From positions 2,604,001-2,668,000 of the forward strand of contig NZ_CP107917.1 in NCBI RefSeq assembly GCF_036014175.1: 64,000 nucleotides of DNA, written 5' to 3'. The translations under genes were made by a program, and so were the position numbers. How positions within the stretch are numbered: the stretch's first letter is position 1; the number at the start of each line of letters is the position of its first letter. Below the pieces are notes generated by a model that did not search any database, was not told the DNA's origin, and saw only the letters and a program-made list of their open reading frames with translations. This DNA is from Streptomyces sp. NBC_00443. GTDB taxonomy: Bacteria; Actinomycetota; Actinomycetes; Streptomycetales; Streptomycetaceae. Shown piece after piece: positions 59,049 through 64,000 of this stretch.

Positions 59049-59450
59049 ATGGACACCACGCAGGAGCGCACGGAGGCGCAGGACCTCCCGTACGACGTGT
59101 TCGCCAAGGCCTGCCCCTCGCGCGGCACGCTGGAGCACGTCACGGGCCGCTGGGGCGGACTCACGCTCGGCGCTCTGTACGAAGGCTCGCTGCGCTTCAA
59201 CGAACTGCGCCGCCGCGTCGACGGCGTCAGCGAGAAGATGCTGTCCCAGACGCTGCACGCCCTGGAGCGGGACGGCCTGGTGCACCGCGACGCCCAGCCG
59301 ACCAACCCGCCGCGCGTCGACTACGAACTGACGCCCCTGGGTCGCGGCGTGGCGGAGCGGCTGCTGAACCTCATCCACTTCGTGGAGGGGCAGATGGACG
59401 ACGTCCTCGAAGCACGTGTGCGCTACGACGAGACGCGCGGCGCCCTCTGA
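59049..59450 (+). CDS. HxlR-family transcriptional regulator
   Basis: 133 residues, a winged helix. [40 protein letters not shown] and [20 protein letters not shown] are hallmark HxlR sequence. A single cysteine near residue 22 precedes the DNA-binding core and could be a redox sensor, as in HypR/QorR-like members. It probably represses the divergent flavodoxin gene. Its last 28 nt overlap the 3' end of mutM on the other strand. Confidence 0.93.
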   Translation: MDTTQERTEAQDLPYDVFAKACPSRGTLEHVTGRWGGLTLGALYEGSLRFNELRRRVDGVSEKMLSQTLHALERDGLVHRDAQPTNPPRVDYELTPLGRGVAERLLNLIHFVEGQMDDVLEARVRYDETRGAL

Positions 59451-60283
59451 CACTTCGGGCAGAAGTAGCTGGACCGGTTCATCCAGGCCCGCCTGCGCAT
59501 CGGTGTACCGCACCTCTTGCACGGCAGCCCTTCACGGCCGTACGCGTCGAGCGACCGGTCGAAGTAGCCCGACTCGCCGTTGACGTTGACGTACAGGCTG
59601 TCGAAGCTCGTGCCGCCCACCGCGAGGGCGGCGTTCATGACGTCCCTTACGTGGCCCAGGAGTTCGAGGCTGCGCGGGCGTGTGAAGGTCGCGGTCGGGC
59701 GGTCGTAGTGGAGGCGGGCGCGCCAAAGGGCCTCGTCCGCGTAGATGTTGCCGACGCCGCTGATCAACGACTGGTCGAGCAGGGCCCGTTTGATGGTGGT
59801 GCGCTTGCGGCGCAGGGCCTGGTGGAAGGCCTCGTCGTCGAAGAGCGGGTCGAGGGGGTCCCGGGCGATGTGCGCGATGACGTCCGGCAGGCCGTCGGGG
59901 GTGTTGTCGTGCAACGACAGGCCGCCGAAGGTGCGTTGGTCGACGAAGCGCAGTTCGGTGTCGAGCGCGTCCGCGAACCGTACCCGGATCCTGAGGTGCT
60001 TCTCGTCGGGCGCGGTGCTCGGCTGGACGAGGAGCTGACCGCTCATGCCGAGGTGGGCCAGGACCGACTGGTGCGTGTCCTCCAGGGGCAGCCACAGGTA
60101 CTTGCCGCGGCGGCTGGGAACGCCGATGCGGTGGCCCTTGAGGCGGTGCGCGAAGTCGTCGCCGCCCGCGATGTGCCGGCGTACGGCACGCGGGTGCAGC
60201 ACCTCGGCATCGGCGACCGTGCGGTGGGCGACCCACCGCTCCAGTCCCCGCCGTACGACCTCGACCTCGGGCAACTCGGGCAT
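59423..60283 (-). CDS. mutM: Formamidopyrimidine-DNA glycosylase
   Basis: 286 residues. Removes 8-oxoguanine and related lesions from DNA. N-terminal catalytic PELPEVE (Pro-1 after Met removal, Glu-2), the helix-two-turn-helix region with [20 protein letters not shown], and the C-terminal zinc finger [13 protein letters not shown] ... YFCPKC. Part of the rnc-mutM-smc neighbourhood. Confidence 0.97.
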   Translation of the reverse strand: MPELPEVEVVRRGLERWVAHRTVADAEVLHPRAVRRHIAGGDDFAHRLKGHRIGVPSRRGKYLWLPLEDTHQSVLAHLGMSGQLLVQPSTAPDEKHLRIRVRFADALDTELRFVDQRTFGGLSLHDNTPDGLPDVIAHIARDPLDPLFDDEAFHQALRRKRTTIKRALLDQSLISGVGNIYADEALWRARLHYDRPTATFTRPRSLELLGHVRDVMNAALAVGGTSFDSLYVNVNGESGYFDRSLDAYGREGLPCKRCGTPMRRRAWMNRSSYFCPKCQRAPRVSS

Positions 60284-60382
60284 GGGGATCCCCCGTAATA
60301 CCTGCGCGGCCCGGCAGGGCCTCTCAATGGACCGAGCGCCCGCCCCACGGCGGGGTACGGGCGCTCGGATCGCGCTGTTCGG

Positions 60383-61204
60383 TCAGGCGGAGGCCGACGA
60401 CGCATCGGCGTCGGGCTCGGCGGCATCGGCCGCCGACTTGCGGGCACGCTCCTCCGCGGCGGCCTGGATGGCCCGCCATGCGGATTCCGCGGCCTGCTGC
60501 TCCGCCTCCTTCTTGCTGCGGCCGGTGCCGGTGCCGTACGAGACGCCTCCGACGCGGGCGGCAGCAGTGAAGGTCTTCTCGTGGTCGGGGCCGGTCTCCG
60601 TGACCAGGTACTCGGGCACGCCGAGCCCCTCGATCGCGGTGAGCTCCTGGAGACTGGTCTTCCAGTCCAGGCCGGCTCCGAGGTTCGAGGACTTCTCGAT
60701 CAGGGGGTCGAACAGGCGGTGCACCAGCTCCGCCGCCGAGTCCAGGCCCTGGTCGAGATAGACCGCGCCGATCACCGCTTCCAGGGTGTCGGCAAGGATG
60801 GACGCCTTGTCCCGGCCGCCCGTGCCCTCTTCACCGCGGCCGAGCCGGATGAAGGAGCCCAGGTCGAGCCCGCGGCTGACCTCCGCCAGTGCACGCGAGT
60901 TGACCACCGCGGCCCGCAGCTTGGCCAGTTGGCCTTCAGGCAGGTCGGGGTGGGTTCGGTACAGCGTGTCCGTGACAACGAGGCCGAGGACGGAGTCCCC
61001 GAGGAACTCCAGGCGCTCGTTGGTGGGCAGGCCGCCGTTCTCGTACGCGTACGAACGGTGGGTCAGCGCACGCACCAGAAGGGCGGACTCGAGCTTGTAC
61101 CCGAGCCGCCCTTCCAACAGCGTGTGGGACGAGGCCTGGTTGTCCGCCTTCTTACGGGCGTGTGGGTCCGCCTTGGCGTCTTCCGCCTTCTTGGCAGTGG
61201 ACAC
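60383..61204 (-). CDS. rnc: Ribonuclease III (AbsB)
   Basis: 273 residues. Cuts double-stranded RNA; in S. coelicolor the gene is absB and is needed for normal antibiotic production. The RNase III domain carries the signature [16 protein letters not shown] with the catalytic E and D; the later acidic residues are in [14 protein letters not shown] double-stranded RNA binding domain follows ([20 protein letters not shown]). GTG at 61204. Acidic Ala-rich C-terminal tail. Confidence 0.97.
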   Translation of the reverse strand: MSTAKKAEDAKADPHARKKADNQASSHTLLEGRLGYKLESALLVRALTHRSYAYENGGLPTNERLEFLGDSVLGLVVTDTLYRTHPDLPEGQLAKLRAAVVNSRALAEVSRGLDLGSFIRLGRGEEGTGGRDKASILADTLEAVIGAVYLDQGLDSAAELVHRLFDPLIEKSSNLGAGLDWKTSLQELTAIEGLGVPEYLVTETGPDHEKTFTAAARVGGVSYGTGTGRSKKEAEQQAAESAWRAIQAAAEERARKSAADAAEPDADASSASA

Positions 61205-61223
61205 AGTGCCTCTCACCAGCCGC

Positions 61224-61397
61224 TCAGACCTCGAGGACCTGGCGCTTGTTATAGGTGCCGCAAGACGGGCACGCAATGTGCTGCTGCTTGGGCTCGTGGC
61301 AGCGCTCGCACGCAACCAGGGGGGTGACCGCAGCCTTCCACTGCGACCGGCGGTGGCGCGTGTTGCTGCGCGACATCTTCCGCTTCGGAACAGCCAC
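61224..61397 (-). CDS. rpmF: 50S ribosomal protein L32
   Basis: 57 residues. Starts [20 protein letters not shown]. It keeps a four-cysteine zinc ribbon (CERCHEP ... CPSCGTYN), so it is the zinc-binding form. GTG at 61397, 2 bp after the DUF177 stop, 19 bp before rnc. Confidence 0.96.
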   Translation of the reverse strand: MAVPKRKMSRSNTRHRRSQWKAAVTPLVACERCHEPKQQHIACPSCGTYNKRQVLEV

Positions 61398-61399
61398 GG

Positions 61400-62038
61400 C
61401 TACTTCTCCTGCTTCTCGTCGACGCCCGCTTCGGCGCCGCTCATCTCGTCCTTCTCGCCGTCCGTCATGGTCTCGGCGAGTCCCTGCAGTGCCGCCCAAC
61501 GGATGTCGACGGCGTCGTGGTGGTGGTCCGGGTCGTCCGCGAGACGTGCTCCGCACTCGGCGCACAGTCCAGGGCAGTCTTCCCGGCACACCGGCTGCAT
61601 CGGCAGTGCGAGCACCACCGCATCACGCAGCACTGGTTCGAGGTCGAACAAGCCGTCCTCGAGAAAGAGCCTGTCCTCGTCGTCCTCGGCGTCGTCGCCG
61701 GGTTCCGTGCTGTGACGGCCCCGGTCATCGGCGTCAGGGTACGAGAACATCTCCTGGAATTCCGCTTCGACGTCGAGCTGAAGCGGCTCCAGACACCTTA
61801 CGCACTCCCCCTCGGCCTGTGCACGGCCGGTGCCTGTGACAAGCACCCCTTCCATGACCGACTCGAGTCGGAGTTCGAGCTCCACCGGGGCGCCTTCCGG
61901 CACTCCGATGACCCTCTGGATACCGAGATCCTTGGGGGCGTCGACCGTGCGGGTCAGGCGCTGCTGCGCACCGGGCCGCCGACCCAGCTCGTGTGTATCG
62001 AACACGAGAGGGTTGCGGTGGTCGAGGCGGGCTGTCAC
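61400..62038 (-). CDS. DUF177 / YceD-family protein
   Basis: 212 residues. The DUF177 core has GRAQAEGECVRCLEPLQLDV and the C-x2-C-like CREDCPGLCAECG. It precedes rpmF, as in most bacteria and in plants, where the homologue helps 23S rRNA accumulate. Two acidic stretches (YPDADDRGRHSTEPGDDAED) are inserted. GTG at 62038. Confidence 0.92.
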   Translation of the reverse strand: MTARLDHRNPLVFDTHELGRRPGAQQRLTRTVDAPKDLGIQRVIGVPEGAPVELELRLESVMEGVLVTGTGRAQAEGECVRCLEPLQLDVEAEFQEMFSYPDADDRGRHSTEPGDDAEDDEDRLFLEDGLFDLEPVLRDAVVLALPMQPVCREDCPGLCAECGARLADDPDHHHDAVDIRWAALQGLAETMTDGEKDEMSGAEAGVDEKQEK

Positions 62039-62186
62039 GCCATTCCTGCTTTCGATCTGCTGAGCTCAGGGGGTCACTGCCCTTGGATGATCCCGGGCAG
62101 CGTTGATCGCGGACGTACACGCGACCGAAGAGCCAGGATACTGGACCTTTCGCTCATGGCCCAATCCGGGCCCAATCCGGTGGCCG

Positions 62187-63293
62187 TTACTGGCCGCGCC
62201 CCTGCTCGTAGGCCCGCAACTGCTCCGCGCTGATCATGCTCGTGTCGAAGAGACTGGTCTCGTCGAGGGCGTAGCCCTGGCTGCCCTGTGCGGCCTGCTG
62301 CGGGACCTGGTGCTGGACGTGCTGGGCGTGCTGGGCCTGGTGCGGGTCGTAGGCCGCCTGCTGGGGGTCGTAGCCCTGGTAGGCGTAGGGGTCGGCCTGC
62401 TGGTAGCCGTAAGGATCCTGCTGGCCCGCGTACTGCTGCTGATAGCCGGCGTACGGGTCCGCGGTCTGCTGCTGGTAGCCGTACGCCGGCTGTACGGCCT
62501 GCTGGTCGTACTGCTGCTGGGCCGGTACGGCGGCCTGCTCGGCCGGGGCCGCCGGAGCCGCCGCGGCGTCCTGCTCCGCGAGCGCGGCGAGGTCGGCGAG
62601 GTAGTCGGCGTCGCTGGAGTGCTGAACGGTGCTGGTGTCCTCGGAAAGGGCGCCGAGGTCGTCGCTGGCGATACGGCCGTGCAGCTTCTGCCGACCGCGG
62701 CCGACCGCCTCCAGAGTCTTGGCCAGGACCGCCTCGAAGGCGCCGAGCTTGACGTCGACGTATTCGTCGGCGTTGCGGCGCAGGGTCTCGGGGTCGTGGC
62801 TGCGCTCGGGGGCGTCCTCGTCCTCGTAGCCGTGCTCGTCGGTGCCGGGTCCGGTGCCGAGGAGCTTCTCGCGGCCCCGGCCGACGGAGCCGAGGGTCTT
62901 GGTGAGGACGACCTCGAAGTTGGCGAGCTTGGAGTCGACGTAGTCGTCGGCCTCCGCGCGGATGTCCTCGGCGTCCCTGCGGGCCTCGGCGAGGATGCGG
63001 TCGCCCTCGGCCTGGGAGCGGCGGGCGACCTCGGTGTCGGAGATCAGCGAACCGCGCTCGGCGTGCGCGCCCTGGATGATCCGGTCGGCCTCCTGGCGGG
63101 CCTGCTCGACCATCTGCTCACGGCCGCCGATCAGCTCCTGGGCCTGGGCGAGGGAGCCGGGCAGGGCCGCACGGACCTCTTCCAGCATCGCGAGCAGATC
63201 GGCGCGGTTGACCACGCACGAGGCCGACATGGGCATCGACCGGGCACCTGAGACCGAGGCGACGATCTCGTCGAGCTTGTTCTGCACGTCCAC
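62187..63293 (-). CDS. DivIVA-like coiled-coil protein
   Basis: 368 residues. It has a helical coiled-coil first half (QARQEADRIIQGAHAERGSL, ARRDAEDIRAEADDYVDSKL), with a repeated unit YVDSKLANFEVVLTKTLGSV / YVDVKLGAFEAVLAKTLEAV separated by an acidic linker. The C-terminal 120 residues are a Gln/Tyr/Pro-rich low-complexity tail with repeated YGYQQ/DPYA motifs. It is related to actinobacterial DivIVA-domain cell-wall and division proteins, but without the usual N-terminal membrane-binding motif. Role unproven. Confidence 0.85.
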   Translation of the reverse strand: MDVQNKLDEIVASVSGARSMPMSASCVVNRADLLAMLEEVRAALPGSLAQAQELIGGREQMVEQARQEADRIIQGAHAERGSLISDTEVARRSQAEGDRILAEARRDAEDIRAEADDYVDSKLANFEVVLTKTLGSVGRGREKLLGTGPGTDEHGYEDEDAPERSHDPETLRRNADEYVDVKLGAFEAVLAKTLEAVGRGRQKLHGRIASDDLGALSEDTSTVQHSSDADYLADLAALAEQDAAAAPAAPAEQAAVPAQQQYDQQAVQPAYGYQQQTADPYAGYQQQYAGQQDPYGYQQADPYAYQGYDPQQAAYDPHQAQHAQHVQHQVPQQAAQGSQGYALDETSLFDTSMISAEQLRAYEQGRGQ

Positions 63294-63351
63294 CGTGTGC
63301 TCGCCACTCTCTACTGCTGTGATGGAGACGGACGGGACGACTGTAGCCCCA

Positions 63352-63831
63352 TCAGTCCTTGCGCAGGCGCTTGTTGAGGGCCTCCAGAACCACCGGCGGC
63401 ACGAGGTGGGAGACGTCGCCGCCCCAGGTCGCCACCTCCTTGACCAGGGAGGAGGACAGGAAGCTGTAGGTGGGGTTGGTCGGCACGAAGAGCGTCTCCA
63501 CGCCCGACAGGCCGATGTTCATCTGGGCCATCTGCAGCTCGTAGTCGAAGTCGCTGACGGCACGCAGGCCCTTGACGATGGCCGGGATGTCGCGCTGCTT
63601 GCAGAAGTCGACGAGGAGGCCGTGGAAGGCCTCGACGCGGACGTTGCCGTACTCGGCCGTGACCTGGCGGATCAGGTCGAGCCGCTCGTCCACCTCGAGC
63701 AGGCCCTTCTTGGCCTTGTTGATCATGACGGCGACGTAGACCTCGTCGTACAGCCTGGAGGCGCGGGAAATGATGTCGAGGTGTCCGTTGGTGATCGGGT
63801 CGAACGACCCGGGACATACGGCTCGGCGCAC
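63352..63831 (-). CDS. coaD: Phosphopantetheine adenylyltransferase
   Basis: 159 residues. Makes dephospho-CoA. PGSFDPITNGHLDIISRAS carries the T/HxGH nucleotidyl-transfer motif, FHGLLVDFC and IVKGLRAVSDFDYELQMAQM are typical, and PTNPTYSFLSSSLVKEVATWG closes it. GTG at 63831 has GAGGGA 7 nt upstream. A longer start, ATG 63861, overlaps the rsmD stop (ATGA) and is an alternative. Confidence 0.96.
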   Translation of the reverse strand: MRRAVCPGSFDPITNGHLDIISRASRLYDEVYVAVMINKAKKGLLEVDERLDLIRQVTAEYGNVRVEAFHGLLVDFCKQRDIPAIVKGLRAVSDFDYELQMAQMNIGLSGVETLFVPTNPTYSFLSSSLVKEVATWGGDVSHLVPPVVLEALNKRLRKD

Positions 63832-63857
63832 TTGTGATCCCTCGCTCTCGGGTCCGG

Positions 63858-64000
63858 TCATCGTGCGTCTTCGCACGTGGAGGCGGCGCGACCGTACCAA
63901 AACGTTCCCTCGCCGTAGCGACGGGACCGGATCCCTTCGAAACCGTCCGGCCACCGGAACTCTCCGCCTCTGGTGCTGCGCTCCACGGTGACGAGCGCTT
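63858..64000 (-). CDS. rsmD: 16S rRNA (guanine966-N2)-methyltransferase RsmD, C-terminal part
   Basis: The frame ends at TGA 63858-63860 and runs out of the window. The last 46 codons read ALVTVERSTRGGEFRWPDG then FEGIRSRRYGEGTFWYGRA, the C-terminus of actinobacterial RsmD. The rsmD-coaD order is conserved. The N-terminal catalytic part is outside the window. Confidence 0.85.
   Translation of the reverse strand, partial: ALVTVERSTRGGEFRWPDGFEGIRSRRYGEGTFWYGRAASTCEDAR

Overview
The window is a high-GC, Streptomyces-like chromosomal segment, and nearly all of it is conserved core genome. Markers for Streptomyces are whiG, nsdA, a sortase-E type (LAETG) surface protein, a cluster of four type I signal peptidases, many GTG starts, and a gene order that I recall as the Streptomyces coelicolor coaD-rnc-mutM-smc-ftsY-nsdA-amtB-glnK-glnD-ffh-rpsP-rimM-trmD-rplS-sip-yraN-dprA-whiG-rpsB-tsf-pyrH-frr-cdsA-rlmN block, here inverted. 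Most genes are on the minus strand.

Layout. 1-2.2 kb: end of a LOG-like gene, a sortase-anchored protein with a clear promoter, and an MDMPI-like enzyme. 2.3-6.3 kb: thiamine ABC transporter operon thiB-thiP-thiQ under a TPP riboswitch. 6.3-7.4 kb: rlmN. 7.4-13.7 kb: a decayed integrative element bounded by a 35-bp perfect direct repeat that covers the rlmN start codon. It holds a truncated tyrosine recombinase, a truncated TPR regulator, a NUDIX gene, a cupin gene, a transposase remnant, a secreted cysteine protein and two frameshifted genes. 13.8-18.7 kb: cdsA, frr, pyrH, tsf, rpsB. 18.9-26 kb: M23 peptidase, TetR regulator, whiG, dprA (one frameshift), yifB, yraN, DUF2469, NUDIX. 26-32.5 kb: sipZYXW, rplS, trmD, rimM, khpA, rpsP. 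32.8-46 kb: SprT-like protein, archaeal-type proS, methyltransferase, ftsH, ffh, the nitrogen operon amtB-glnK-glnD behind a likely GlnR box, and nsdA. 46-55 kb: a prim-pol-like protein, ftsY, a luciferase-like oxidoreductase, glcP, smc. 55-64 kb: a small coiled-coil protein, acylphosphatase, a CAP-domain protein, a flavodoxin-like gene divergent from an HxlR regulator over a palindromic operator, mutM, rnc, rpmF, DUF177, a DivIVA-like protein, coaD and the end of rsmD.

How the genes fit together. The core encodes translation factors and RNA modification (rpsB, tsf, frr, rpsP, rimM, trmD, rplS, rpmF, rlmN, rnc), protein export (ffh, ftsY, four signal peptidases, ftsH), nitrogen sensing (amtB-glnK-glnD), chromosome organisation (smc) and development (whiG, nsdA, rnc/absB).

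The only accessory DNA I can defend is the element at rlmN. It moved rlmN away from its natural upstream region and was later damaged by deletion, frameshift and stop mutations. I did not find a convincing, intact, undescribed multi-gene system. The element, its orphan cargo and several regulatory sites are the parts worth a second look.
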